This document shows positions 24,298-36,971 of a stretch of 64,000 nucleotides of DNA, one piece after another; within the stretch, counting starts at the first letter, position 1; each line of letters opens with the position of its first letter. This DNA comes from Temnopleurus reevesii (lineage: Eukaryota; Echinodermata; Echinoidea; Temnopleuroida; Temnopleuridae), in the NCBI GenBank assembly GCA_036244855.1, contig BQKZ01001479.1, positions 15,421 to 79,420 of the forward strand, given 5' to 3'. The position numbers and the translations under genes are program-made. The notes beneath the pieces are model-generated. The model worked only from the letters and a program-made list of their open reading frames with translations. It was not told the origin of the DNA and made no database searches.

Positions 24298-24426
24298 GGC
24301 CCCGGTGACATAGGACACCGGAAGCAACAAGATTCAACACGACTCTTTCTTAATTCACAGTTAACTACCTCAGAACAAAGAGTCGGGGTGAATCGTGTTG
24401 CTTCCGGGGTCCTATGTGAACGGGGC
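24298..24426. mobile_element. Palindromic MITE, family A, intact
   Basis: The ends are GGCCCCGGTGACATAGGA and, in reverse complement, GCCCCGTTCACATAGGAC. Inside them are GAAGCAACAAGATTCAAC and its inverted partner TTGAATCG/GGTGAATCGTGTTGCTTC. Both flanks are TAA (24295-24297, 24427-24429), a three-base target duplication. The whole unit can fold into one hairpin. Confidence 0.85.
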
Positions 24427-24865
24427 TAAAGAAAGGAACTCTATCTTGAAGACATTGTCACACGTTTAGATTTTGTTATTTTAAAAATGTCAAAGCAAGC
24501 CGTCTGACCTATGTTATCACATTCAGATTGATGAAAACAAAACAACCAAAATGTAAAAAGGAGGAAATCATACATGTACTATAAGGATATCTATGAAGAA
24601 TTAAAAAACTGTTCACTGGCATTTTATTACTGCACAGGGTGTCTATGTAGGGGATACTTTTAACAATCCTTTTTAATGCTCTAAACGTTGATTTTGAAGC
24701 GTAATATACAGCATAAACTGTTCTGGTAGCATTCAGAATCTGACAGTTGAGAATATTTTTAAACAAAAACAATTTCTTTAAGTGGAATGCACCTTTAAAA
24801 TCCCCCTTACACCTAAACATGCTAAATGCAAATTAAGGTAAACGAAGGCTAATGAATTTGGAAGA

Positions 24866-25060
24866 AATACGGAAGGTTATACGTACAGCACGAAGGCCAG
24901 TTGTTCAATTTCTCACTTTCTCGTCCAATGTAGAAGGCGCCTTGGCGAGTTGAGCAAGTCGCCTTCGCGCTGCACTTATAAGCTTCCGTAATTTTCCAAT
25001 TCGCCAGCCTTCGTCCGCCTCAATTTGCATAGCTATGAAAGGCTTCAAACAGTTCAGGCA
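24866..25060. repeat. Dispersed repeat D (CGAAGGC / GCCTTCG type)
   Basis: Contains ATACGGAAGGTT, GTTCAATTTCTCACTTTCTC, GCCTTGGCGAGTTGAGCAAG and CGCCTTCGCGCTGCAC. The same words occur at 28766-28990, and the GCGCCTTCGCGC piece also at about 29850. Probably a non-autonomous transposon, with the ends not clearly defined. Confidence 0.5.
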
Positions 25061-25805
25061 AGGTTCCATTACAATATAGACTATGCCCAACGTATATGCA
25101 CATAATGCACTGAGCAACATACTGGCCCAACTATTGGCAAGGGACGCACATGACTAACGCTTAATCAAGTTGCATCGTATTTGCATCAGCCAAGCGTACC
25201 CCCTGCCAAATTTCTGCACATAGTTATACACGAACATTGAACATGTTAAAATATACACTGGACATTTACGCAGGCTTTTGACACAACTGCGAGACTGGGC
25301 CATAGCTGTTTTTACACAATGGGGCCGATTGCTCGAAATTGCTTTAGCCACCCCCCTTCTTGCTACGACGTCTTAACTTCCTGTGCTACTCTCTTAACAT
25401 AGTTGTATTAACGCTAGTGTCTATGTTAAGAGGTTGGAACAAGAAGTCAATACGTCCTAGCAAGAAGAGTATAGCTGAGGCCTCTGCAGGCTCGCCATCT
25501 ACCATGATAATGACAACCTGATGAATATGACGTCAAAATTCGGCACAACATTAGTTCGTCTTAAATTCTGTCAGCCCGCTCTTTGGATGAACCATTAGCA
25601 ATTCTGATCCAAGAATTGTCGATTGTTTAGAACCAGTAGATCCCACTGTGTCCAAAGATTACGTAACTTTCAGTGTTCAATTTAAACACAAAGGCCCTCC
25701 TCCAATGATGAACAACCACAATCGGTGTGATTCGGGGGAATTCCAAATAAATAATTTTATCAACATTTATAAGGTGCACCATGTTTGAAATCGAAAGACA
25801 TTGTG

Positions 25806-26414
25806 CTATAGTTCTCCCACTTTGGATCCACGGTCCGCCTCGATTTTCGCTCGTAAAATAGCATCATCTAAAGATTTATCCTTCTTCATACGACCTGTAA
25901 AGGAATGCATTAAAAAAGGAAAATCTATGAAAAGTAGAACGAAATCTGATCGGAACGTTTTAAATTAGAAAATAAGTGATGAATTTTTTTTATAGGCACG
26001 TGCTATAATTGACACATAGTCATTAAAACGAAAGTTAGAAAAAAATTATTTCAAAACATTTTTATAATAATAACCAGAATACGAACATATATTCAAATAC
26101 ATTTGAAATGAAATTTCGTGGACTCATGAAAAACTGAAGAAAAAAAAATCTTAATACCAATTAGCCCAACCAAGCTTTTTGCCGAGTGAGAAACAAAAAG
26201 AAGGAGAATTATTATGGATGGATGATGGTGGAAGTGTGTGATTGCATGGGTGTGTAGTGGTGTGCTTACGCGATCGCATGCGTTTGTGACGGTGTGGGTG
26301 TGTGATGGTGTGGGTGTGAGGTAGTGTGATATGAGTGTGTGATGACATGGGTGTGTGATGGTATGTGTGTGTAGGCAGGTAGGAGTGGGAGAAAGAAAGC
26401 GAGCAGTATGGAAG

Positions 26415-26495
<81 letters not shown>

Positions 26496-28412
26496 GACAT
26501 ATGAAGAGGAGCACAGATATGTAATGATATATGTGATATCATCCATCAAACCATTATGGGGTGTTGTTCAAAATCAACTGCAAATCAACTGCAACTTTGC
26601 AAATTGTAACGCACATTTTCATTCGCGCACGGTATGCGCATTTAACAAGACGCGCATGAATTAATGGTTTTACTTGGCCTGTTCCGATCAACTGCATCTT
26701 GCAATCAATGGCAACTTTTGAGCAACACCCCCTTAGAGGCTGGATGACTTACCATTGCGATCTGGTACTGATCTCCGTCGTCGGGCGAATTCAGCATCTG
26801 TTAAAATATATCGATACAAACTTATTAATATAGGACAAAAATAATGTCACCTGAATGTGAAGTTTGCAAGAAATAATTTGTTACAACTTCTATGTTCCAT
26901 TAAAAAGGAAATAGATTTATGTTCCGACCCCATATTAAGGCAATTAAATTAAGATCCGGTCAAAACCGGATTCTGATAAATGCAATATTGTAGGAAATTT
27001 AATTATCTGTAATTTGAGACCAAAATCATAAACATTTAGTGACTCTCGATTATCTAAAGTCGTATAATTTTTAGTGGAACCTGACCGTTTAAATATTCAT
27101 TTCTGAATTCTACATCCAAAACTGGGAAAAGTAGGCTACATTAAAAATGTGATATTNATACAAACTTATAAATATAGGACAAAAAGAATGTCACCCGAAT
27201 GTGAAGCTTGCAATCAGTAATTTGTTACAACTTCTATGTTCCATTAAAAAGAAAATAGATTTATGTTCCGACCCCATATTAAGGCAATTAAATTAAGATC
27301 CGGTCAAAACCGGATTCTGAAAAATGCAATATTGTAAGAAATTTAATTATCTGTAATTTGAAACCAAAATAATAAAAATTTAGTAACTCTAGATTATCTA
27401 AAGTCATATAATTTTTAGTGGAACCTGACCGTTTAACGTGTTTAAGATAATATTCATTTCTGAATTCTACATCCAAAAATGGGAAAAGTAGGCTACATTA
27501 AAAATGTGATATTCGGGTCCTCGTAGAAACCTCTCACAGACTAGACTGGTGGTTGTTCACCCGTTCCTTCCAATATTGGTAAAAGTAATTCTAAACTTAG
27601 ACATTTTAACTTATATTGTATTCAAATTAACGTACATATCGTCATTGGCCTATAATAACAAACAACTTTCTTATTATGCGTTCTCCTTACTTGTTAAGAA
27701 TTTTTGTTTTCCAGGTTATATTCCAATACTTTGTATTTTGTATTTTGAATTTATCTCTAGACGCTAATACCATACCACATCCTCCACCACATTCACTACC
27801 ACCACCACCGTCTCAACTAGTGCAGCTCTCATCCCCACTACTCATACCACACCTCCATTATCGACTTCCACCATCATCATCCACACAGCCACTTTCCTCA
27901 TCACCAGCGCAACCATCATCATCAATAACAATATACTACCACCTTCTCCTCCACAACTATTACCACTATCACTACCTCAAGTATGATAGCACAACTACCG
28001 TCACCACTATTAAAACCACACTTCCATTATCAACCGCCACCACCATCATCACCCCTCCACCACTCTCATCCCCACCACCACTACCATGACAACTACCACC
28101 ATCACCATCATCATCATTATCATTGCTATCTCATACATCACCATCATCATCATCATCATCATCATTGATCATTGATGATCATGATCATCGTGATTATCAT
28201 CCTCGTGACCATCATCACCATCACCACCATCATCATCACTAACAACTGCACAAACATCATTGTCGTCATCATCATGATCATCATCATCCCCACCACCACC
28301 GCTACCACCATCACCAACATCATGATCCTGCTCATGATGATGATGATGATGATGATCATAAACATCATCATCACCCCCATCACCATTACCACCATCACCA
28401 ACGTCATAACTG

Positions 28413-28452
<40 letters not shown>

Positions 28453-28580
28453 TATCATCATCACCACCACCATCATCATCATTTCTATCTCCATCCACGA
28501 ATTTCATATTCACCTGTTCCTTCCAAGAACGCGGCCGCCAAAACCATCGAAATGACAAGAACCACTAACAGCCTCCGCAT
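25806..28580 (-). CDS. Secreted peptide precursor of unknown family (three exons, 66 residues)
   Basis: The minus-strand coding exons are 28514-28580, 26753-26797 and 25806-25894, with introns GT-AG and all in phase 1 (67+45+89 = 201 bases). Exon 1 encodes a classic signal peptide (MRRLLVVLVISMVLAAAF). Exon 2 carries RRRR at residues 28-31, and exon 3 ends KVGEL at a TAG. A Gly-Arg at 38-39 and Lys-Lys at 41-42 are further prohormone-type sites, so a short amidated peptide (residues 32-37, SVPDRN) or a 24-residue C-terminal peptide (43-66, predicted helical by eye) could be released. There is no cysteine, so the mature product would be linear. The 5-prime acceptor TTTTTCTCCTCAG at about 28623 suggests an untranslated first exon further upstream. 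Intron 1 contains a (CAT)n array and a duplicated block with one n, intron 2 a (GT)n run. I do not recognise the family. A neuropeptide-like or antimicrobial precursor is inference. Confidence 0.72.
26417..26490 (+). repeat. (GT)n microsatellite
   Basis: A pure TG dinucleotide run of about 37 units, preceded by diverged GTGTGTGATGG-type sequence from 26222. It lies in intron 2 of the secreted peptide gene. Open frames through it encode only His-Thr or Cys-Val repeats. Confidence 0.97.
26558..26731. mobile_element. MITE-like element
   Basis: The left end GGGGTGTTGTTCAAAATCAA is mirrored by the right end GCAACTTTTGAGCAACACCC. Both flanks show TTA (CATTATGG and CCCTTAG). It lies in intron 2 next to exon 2 of the secreted peptide gene. 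Confidence 0.6.
26812..27513 (+). repeat. Direct duplication of about 345 bp split by a single n
   Basis: 26812-27156 and 27158-27513 are about 95 percent identical by eye, sharing GATTTATGTTCCGACCCCAT, AGATCCGGTCAAAACCGGAT and AAAAGTAGGCTACATTAAAA. The single n at 27157 sits exactly at the junction. It is intronic in the secreted peptide gene. Unmerged alleles are more likely than a real tandem duplication. Confidence 0.85.
27770..28492 (+). repeat. CCA-rich and (CAT)n low-complexity region
   Basis: A CCACCACC-type stretch (27770-28090) passes into (CAT)n with inverted TGATGATG patches around 28160-28360. It lies in intron 1 of the secreted peptide gene, ending only about 20 bases from exon 1. 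Long open frames here are simple repeats, not genes. Confidence 0.9.
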
Positions 28581-28765
28581 GTTGTTATATGTGTATGTAT
28601 TATGAAAGACAATATCCAGCACCTGAGGAGAAAAATAAATATATAATGAGATCACAAATAAATAAGAAATATAACGTGAGCGAGAAAAGAATTGCTCTCT
28701 CAAAAGTAAGGTTCACATTTGGAGCGGAAACATTAAGGTTTTAGAAACTACGACAGTCCTACGGA

Positions 28766-28990
28766 AGCTCGTATGTTCACTCACCACGAAGGCGAGTTTG
28801 TACAAGTCACTTTCTCGCTTTCTCGTCCTATACTAGGCGCAAAGGCGAGCTTGTACAGGTCGTCTTCCCGCCTTCTCATCATAGACAAGGCACTTTGTAG
28901 ATTTTGTTTCGAGTCGCCTTCTCGCATTTACTCCCCAAACAAGGCACCGTGGCGAGTTGAACAACTAGCCTTCGCGCTGCACATGTACGT
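28766..28990. repeat. Dispersed repeat D, second copy
   Basis: Shares ACGGAAGCT, GAAGGCGAGTTTGTACAAGT, CTTTCTCGCTTTCTCGTCCT, GCGAGTTGAACAACTAGCCT and TTCGCGCTGCACATGTACG with the region at 24866-25060. Confidence 0.5.
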
Positions 28991-29639
28991 AGAACTGCCG
29001 CAGTTTCTGAAAACTTAAGGTTTCTGTGTATAGACGTGAAAAATGACGGCGGAGTTGTGAATTATTCCATGTGTATGGTAAAGAGCGAATGAGACGGCAT
29101 TCGACACGTGCATTCAACATGGATCAAATTTGAAAAGAACATAGCTCAGTTTCAAAAGAAACAAATTTGTAACTAAGCTTCACACTTTACTGTCAGGTCA
29201 TAATGCATGCTTTCGAGAGAATGGTAAGAAATGCACTATACATTCATTTTCACGTAAATAATAAACGCCATTGGCAAAATTACAATTTCATTTCTATTGC
29301 ATTATCATTGTTATGAAGAAAGAATCGCACCGTCCCAATCTCTTCTAAATACAAAACACACTCAATTTTGCGAAAATGTAATGTAGCTCTTCGTGTAAGA
29401 TATATATATATAAAAAAAACATGAATTGCAAGATGTATATCATTGATGCTATAATGTGCAAGCCATTCATATCTTTCTTTCCTGGAAATGACTTGAATAT
29501 TATAAAAAGGTTAAAATTTGAACAAAGATTTGAACTTAATTGACTCCAATATGATGTTTTAAAAACATTTGTGCATTTTTGCCTTATGTATTCACGGTGA
29601 TGTCGTAGCACGACTGCCTCCATTAGATTGAATGACATT

Positions 29640-29803
29640 ACGAAGCTTTAGCTAACAGTACGGTAGGGCCGATCAGAACGTTATTTCTCAAGCGCGGGAT
29701 AATCTAGCGGGCCGCTAAGGTTGAGAACGCCCGCTAGATTATCCCGCGCTGGAGAAATAACGTCCTGATTGCCTTACCGTACTGTGAGCTAAAGCTCCGT
29801 ATT
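29640..29803. mobile_element. Long palindrome, family B, copy 1
   Basis: The arms run CGAAGCTTTAGCTAACAGTA on the left and TACTGTGAGCTAAAGCTCCG on the right. They continue through CGGTAGGGCCGATCAGAACG and the ATTTCTCAAGCGCGGGATAA segment to a small loop near 29715. The arms are nearly perfectly complementary. No coding sequence. Confidence 0.85.
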
Positions 29804-30249
29804 ATTACACCAACACGGATAGAGGTAGACGTAGGTTGACGAATTGTAAAATGCGCCTTCGCGCGGGGGTACGTAAACGCTTCCGTATTGTTCCAATTCG
29901 TCAGCATTCGTCCACTTCAATTCGCAAAAAAAATCACACACGAGTAACTTGAACCATGCTATGGAGTTTTGTTGGATAATAGGAAGGGATTGAAATATCA
30001 AGTGACTTTGGAATATTTGCCCTTAAGGGGTACTTTTTCTACTCAAGGAAAAGCTTTGGCTGCTGAAATGAGACCAATTTACCACCACAACTACTACAAA
30101 TCTCGGAAATGGACTTGGGATATAAACGATTTAAAAAACATTGTGAAATTCCCCAGACTGAAAAGAAAAAGAATTAGAGAAAATAACTTCCCACATCATT
30201 TCATTACATTTACCTTGACCTCAGATAATATTCTCTTATTAAAATGATT

Positions 30250-31080
30250 AATATGACATTCGGATGAAATATTTACTTCTCATGCAAGTTATTATTCTAC
30301 GCCTTTCCAAAATCCATTATAAAATGACGTATTTACTCATGTAAAACTTAATGTGTGGGGCTTTTAACAGTTAGAAGGTCGATGGTAGGCGTTCAGAAAG
30401 TGGAAAAGTGGAAGCAAGTATCGGTATACTGTCTATCTAATTCTTTAAGTTTGATTTCTTCATTTTTAGGTAAATAAATTATCATAACTGTGTGGGTTCC
30501 TTTCATAGATTTACACGCATAATTGGAAACATTATTTCTACAAGTTCAAGGTTTAAATTCCTAGACAGAAGTAACAATGCTTTGTGTAGGAAATGCGTTT
30601 GTGATTTTCAAAACAGCAATTATAAATGCATCGTTGAATGTTGTATTTAAGATTCCGCTCCTTTTTAAACATGAATGAAAATGGAATTACATTCGGAAAT
30701 TGTTTACGAATAAGGAGATCGTTGGCAAAAATAAGATTATCTTAAACTAAAAGGCTAAAATGTCGTAAATATACATGTCAATCATTTGAACTTTTTTAAT
30801 GACATTTCTGATTCAATATGCACAACGCAAACAATTATCTTTTTTTTCTTCTTTTTTCTTTTACAATTAGTAATAAAGCATTTTGATTGTAATGAATTGT
30901 CTTATGGCGGCAGGAGTGACAGCTAAAAGTGTCTTATGTCTGACGAATTTTATAACATTCAAATTGGTAAAAACAAAACAAAGGAATGCAAAAATGAAGG
31001 AAATTTAATTTTAAAGTACTGTGTATTGATATTCGTTATGGCGTATAAAACGATGGCAATATACCGTTGTCTGGTTGTTC
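30250..31080. other. Intergenic, nothing supported
   Basis: AT-rich sequence without recognised elements. An open stretch on the plus strand just before it (29969-30247, 92 codons) has no recognisable domain and no convincing splice sites. Confidence 0.4.
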
Positions 31081-31087
31081 AGAATTC

Positions 31088-31300
31088 AGCACTGATTTGA
31101 TTTGATTTGATTTGATTTATTTTATTTTCCATTTCAATATCATTTTCACAATTTCAACAACAAATTATAATCATTTGCAAGAGAAACAAAAATATTTACA
31201 ATGACAAGTCATGATACACAATGTTTGAAAAGCAGGTGATAGAGAGATGGAGGGGCATGCCGAAAAAGCGAGGCTTGTAGAACGCATGCCCCTTCTTACA
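31088..31300 (-). mobile_element. Reversed LINE or SINE 3-prime tail
   Basis: A (GATTT)n run is followed by TTTTATTTTCCATTTCAATA and unique AT-rich sequence ending near GGCATGCCGAAAAAGCGAGG and GCATGCCCC. In reverse orientation this looks like a retroposon 3-prime end with a pentanucleotide tail. Family not identified. Confidence 0.4.
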
Positions 31301-32071
31301 TTAAGATTACTAAGAGTAAATCTGTTCTCCGATTAGATGATTATGCTGATAGCAAGCTAGCTTTACAAGTTGTTGCCACTCCTTCCCCATTGACAGATGA
31401 ATGAAACGCACTTGTGTGAATACCTATTTTTCGTTGTTGAAAAAAAATCATTCAGTTTCGTAATCTTTCGCCGAGAAAGAGTGTATAGATGAATAGAGAA
31501 GAATAAAAGATCTCCACAGCAACCTTGTCATGTATACCCGTTCTATTTATTTATTCATTTATTATTTCCCACTTCTGTTGAAGAAAGCTATTTTCAAAAG
31601 GGTTAAACCTGTAGCTTCTATTCACAAAATAAGGAATTTATTATCTAAAAATCCATCGTTGTAAAAATATAGACCTATGAATATAAGCATAAAATATAAT
31701 CACTTACACAGAATCGAGCTTTGAATTTGCAAAAAACTTTAATGGCAGCCTAGACTACCTTGCCCAGAATTGGAATGAAACATTTCTACATCAGCCAATA
31801 ATCATAACTTAAAACAATTGACTTAAACGGCGATTATAACAATTTCATGAGTTTATTGGTCTTGTATATCTTAAAGATAAAATCAATTGGGCATTTGCGA
31901 TCTGTTAGTGTGAGACCGCACGATAACCTCCCAGAACATCACGCGAAAAACCCTTTAGGGGCAAGCATAGACAATATAACTGCACTCCATGATGAACGAG
32001 GAGCTAATTGACTCCTTTGGGATTAGATAGCATCAATGTATTCATATTTGCAGATATTGTTCACAAAGATA

Positions 32072-32207
32072 CCACACTGCAAAAAAAAAACCACGCCTGT
32101 GTTTAATTAGAATAGTATTGATACCATGCACGTTAGCGTTAAGTTAGAACATTTGGTTGTATAACACCTCATAAATTTAACACCGGTGTTTTTGCAGAGC
32201 AGTAGAT
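32072..32207. mobile_element. Small MITE
   Basis: The left end CACTGCAAAAAAAAAACCAC with GTGTTTAATT is mirrored by the right end AACACCGGTGTTTTTGCAG. About 135 bases, non-coding. Confidence 0.55.
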
Positions 32208-32660
32208 AATTTGGTGTTATTCACAAGTGCCTGTATTCGTACGTGGAATACACAGTGTTTGTGTCTAAAAATGGGGGTGCTTCCTCTCAGTCTGAAGCTC
32301 ACACATTGGCAAAGGAAAAGAACCCTTCAGCTAAGCTTTTCATTGGTCAATGAGTTTCAGAGGGGAATGAAACATTGCTTTTGATTGGTTGTGTGAGATA
32401 AGATAGGCGGGTCCTAAGAAAGATAAGGCAGAGAAAAGAGAGTTTTCAGAATACCGATTTAAGACTGTCTTAGCACTGTCCTATCTTATGGAGATAAGAC
32501 ACTGAGATAAGACAGCTACCATAATACCGCCCCCGGCTTCAAAGTATAGAGAGTAAATTCTTGAAATGAATTACTGCAATGCATTCCAGGATTGCCACGA
32601 AGTCATGCATAAACTTTTATTTGAATCTAGATGAAGTGCAATCCTTTCTGTCATTGTCAA

Positions 32661-32824
32661 TACGGAGCTTTAGCAAAGAATACGGTAGGGCCGATCAGGA
32701 CGTTATTTCTCAAGCGCGGGATAATCTAGCGGGCCGCTTCGGTTGAGATCGCCCGCTAGATTATCCCGCGCTTGAGAAATAACGTCCTGATCGGCCCTAC
32801 CGTATTCTTTGCTAAAGCTCCGTA
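32661..32824. mobile_element. Long near-perfect palindrome, family B, copy 2
   Basis: Left end TACGGAGCTTTAGCAAAGAA, right end TTCTTTGCTAAAGCTCCGTA. The arms are complementary over about 70 bases each (through ACGGTAGGGCCGATCAGGAC and TTATTTCTCAAGCGCGGGAT), with a loop around TCGGTTGAGATC. It is younger-looking than copy 1 at 29640. Confidence 0.9.
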
Positions 32825-33597
32825 GTATTATGAATCTTATCAAAACAACATCGTTACTTTTGCAGGATTGAACACTTTGATAGAAACCGTGATTGTAAGT
32901 TCTGCCCTATTGACGATTCGTCCTACTTTCACATAATGGTTATTACTTTATGATATAGGTTTAGCGTCCAGCTTTATCCAAATTTCATTCGATTCAACGT
33001 AAAGATTTTTGACGGAACTTGAATTAAATGTGAGGTCAGCAATGATCATTTTCAGGAAAACACATGATGGGGGAGTAACATTTATTAATAGAAATATAAT
33101 AAATGTCACCTGTGCACTTATGACGTCATTTGTTACCAATTTTTCTAAATAATTTAACACTATTAACTTTCTTATTGGTTGTCGGATTGTTCTCATTTTC
33201 TGTTCAGTTCATTTGATTTTTTGCTTCTTTGAAAAAAAAAAGAATCAGAATCCTCAGGGAACAGAGGTCTGTAACATAAAACAAGTTTATAATCATTCGC
33301 AAAATTTAGCACAGAATGTCCCATAGACTTGGGATTGATATCAATCGTACGATCGATTGGAAAGCTTTATGTTATGCGGCCCACGTCCTACGTTGTTCCC
33401 TATTTTGGATTTCTAGAACGTGTTGGAGGACATTAAAAGTTATACGGAGGAAAATATAAAATCCTTGAAGAATAATATAGCGGTATGAGTTTTGCGAGGT
33501 TGTCAGCATGGTTTTGTAAAATTCACCTTCGTGTGCAATTGTCATTAAGACAATTTGGTATATGTACATGGTTGTATATTCATATACCTTTCCAGAT

Positions 33598-33613
33598 TGT
33601 GTGTGTGTGTGTG

Positions 33614-33657
<44 letters not shown>
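33598..33657 (+). repeat. (GT)n microsatellite
   Basis: A TG run of about 29 units with a single interruption near 33614. Confidence 0.97.
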
Positions 33658-33658
<1 letters not shown>

Positions 33659-34995
33659 GGGCGGGGGTCGCCTCCGTCAAATTAAATTTGATAAAGATAA
33701 AAAAATAAGTGTTGTTTTTTTTGCTTGTCAGCCCATATGATTCCCCCTTTTTTGCTTTTCAGATATTTTTTGCACCCGTTTAGATGCAAATTTAGCCATA
33801 CGCCCCTGCATAAAGTTTTTTTCCTTGGGGAGGGGGGGGGGGGGGTAAATTGGTAAATTAGAGGACAGTATGTTGCCCGTTTCTTTGAACATGTTGGATG
33901 TTTCGACACATCTGATTTTACAAAAATCCATTTCACCCCTCCCTCTCCCGAGAGTCACTTCCTTTCCAAAAAAAAAAAAAAATACCTCCCCGCTTAGGTA
34001 GAATCTGTGACTTTTTTTTCTGATTAATGTATTGACGGTTCTCAACCTTGCCAACACTACTGGGAAACGCTGATGACTGATCTCTACGCTTTGATAAATT
34101 CTGATATCCCAAACCACTCTTCCGTTTAACTGAGTGATAGATTATTGCTTTATAGCACTTGTTACTTCCCAAATAATGATGGTTCTCCCGAGGAAATATG
34201 ACCCAATGTCTATTCATCAACACAAATGATATCAAAATATGTCTTTTGAGATTGCACTTAATGTAAGAGGTAATTAATCGTAATATCAATTCATCATCTA
34301 GGATACTAGTCGGTTTATTGTAGAGAAGGCATAAATTATCCTTATTCATATGAAATAAAGTATGTTTATGTGTATATGAGGTTATGTGTTATAAAATTTG
34401 AATTAAGGTATTCTTCGTTTTCATTCATTTCATTGTTCTTTTTAATTTTCTTTAATTAGCTTTTATATGATTTTATGATCATTTAATTAATCATGTCATC
34501 TTGTATGCGTTCTTAGTTTAAAGTTGCTTTTGAAAATATATACTTCTAAAATTCGAAAAAAAAACCCACTAAGGCGATTAGCATGAGTGTGTGACTTTTC
34601 AGTAGATAGATTTATACATACTTGACCAATAGTTTTGTGGACAGTAGGCTTATGTTGCCCAGTTTGGGGTGAAATTTAACTAAACGTTCTAAGAGTGCAT
34701 GTATCGTCGATGAGCACCATAATAACTTCAGATTACAAAATAAACAAATGAATATAATTTATGAATAAATGAATAGATGAATATATAACTAAATGAATGA
34801 ATACAAACGGTAAGTAATTAACATTAATAATTAAGCATAACAATTATCAGCCTTAAATCATTCTTGCAAAGCCGATCAGCGTAAAATGCGAATAATTTGA
34901 GGATGTGGCCTGCTTGTGAAACTTTAAGATAATCAAAGTAATTCCAAGCATGTCGAACTCAATGTGGAGCTCCCATGAGTATAAGTGTTCCTATA

Positions 34996-35247
34996 GGCCG
35001 ACTCATACCTTTGCGTTTTTAGCCTGCGTCGGCCCAGCGTTTTTGAAAATTAAGAAATGCTCCCGAGACGCACTGTATACGCTGGTCAGACGGTGAACTG
35101 ACGTTCGGCTTGCGTTTAATTTAAGGAACGTACACTGAACGTCAGCCCACCATATGCCATGCGTTTTTGCGCGTCCAGGAAGAATTTCTTAGTTTAAAAC
35201 CGCTGGGCCGACGCTGCAGGCTAAAGTCGCAACGGTGTGAGTCAGCC
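34996..35247. mobile_element. MITE, family C, copy 1
   Basis: Starts GGCCGACTCATACCTTTGCG and ends with AACGGTGTGAGTCAGCC followed by TTA, the two being inverted repeats. The interior carries GCGTCGGCCCAGCG and its inverse CGCTGGGCCGACGC. Confidence 0.75.
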
Positions 35248-36971
35248 TTAAAGGGCAATCTTACCCTTTATTTACTCTTACCCGTTAGACATTGTTATTC
35301 AGAGCGTGACAAAAGCAGAATAATGATTTCAATTCACAAATTATTATCCTTTCTTGGATGGCCTGCTAAAANTATCGATAATATCGATAACTATCGATAC
35401 CGAACAGAAAATTCCCGGATGGAGGGATATAAAAGCCAAAAGCCGCCCTTCGAGAATGCGTGTAATTCCTATGGGATTTTTTCGGGGAGGGATCTATGGC
35501 CAATAAATCCCTCGATCGTTTCTCCTATCGATAATGTGTGAAATTGCGGTCGCTATGATTTTGTAAAAGCCCAGTGGAGACGCCTTATAAGGGTAATAAT
35601 ACCTTATATTCAAAGACAGGCGTGTATCCAGATGGGCGGTATGGTTGTCTTCCCCGTCAAATTGTAATTACCCAAAAATGAGTAGAAAATAAGTGAGGGC
35701 CCTGTTATCTTTTTAATTGATATTCTATTATTATTTTTGGCTTATCAGCCCATTTGCGATTGCCCCTTTTTTCCTTTTTAGGATTTGTCACCCGTTTATG
35801 CGCAATTTTAGCTTCGCTCCTGCATAGAGCTTTGGGGTGTAAATTACTAGATTAGAGAAATATTCCAGAATTAGCAGCATATCGCCCACACAACTATTGG
35901 CTGGAATCTAATGACGAATTTTTCCCCTTAGGTTGGAAGAAGGGGATTTTTTTTACGAAAAGCTGTCTTTCTTAACAGTATGTTGCCCGTTTCTTTGAAC
36001 ATGTTGAATGTTTCGACACATCTGATTTTACACAAATCCATTTCACCCCTCCCTCTTTCGAGAGTCACTTCCTTTCCAACAAATATCTCCCCGCTTACGT
36101 AGAATCTGTGATTTTTTTCTGATTAATGTAATGATGGTTCTAAACCTTGCCAACCCTACTGGGAAACGCTGACGACCGGCCTATACGCTATGATAGATTT
36201 TGATATCCCAAACTACTCTTCCATTTAACTGAGTGATCGATATTGCTTTTTAGCACTTGTTTCTTCCAAAATAATGATGGTTCTCCCGAGGAAATGTGAC
36301 CCAATATATATTCATCAACACAAATGATATCAAAATATGTCTTTTGAGATTGCACTTAATGTAAGAGGTAATTAATCGTAATATCAATTCATCATCTAGG
36401 ATACTAGTCGGTTTATTGTAGAGAAGGCATAAATTATCCTTATTCATATGAAATGAAGTATGTATGTGTGTATATGAAGTTCTGTGTTATGAAATTTGAA
36501 TTAAGGTATTCTTCGTTTTCATTCATTTCATTTTTTTTTTAATTTTCTTTAATTAGCTTTTATATGATTTTATGATCACTGAATTTATCATGTCATCTTA
36601 TAGGTATTCTTGATGTAATTTATTATTGAAAATTCAAAGGAAGGTATTTGTCTTTTCACAAATTTATTATTTCTTTTTGTTAATCATCATTGTTTTATTT
36701 TTTTCACTAGATATAGTCTAGTAACTAAGTTTGTAGAAAATGTTAAGTTATGTTATTTGTAAATTGCAAATTGTTAAAATTGTACAGCGCATAGAGAATT
36801 CCTATGTTTTATTATGCGCTTTATAAATATTGAATTATTATATATTAAGCATGAGTGTGTGTGTGAGACTATTCATAAGATAATATACACTCTTGGAAAA
36901 ATTGGGTAAATATTAACTCTATACTGGCCAACATACTGCCCACACAACCATTGGTTGAATTTAATTAACAT

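Noticed and set aside
26093..26664. Open frames with His-Thr or Cys-Val repeats
   Set aside because: They come from the (GT)n microsatellite within an intron.
29969..30247. 92-codon plus-strand frame
   Set aside because: No domain, signal peptide or splice context. The length is within what chance gives in this window.
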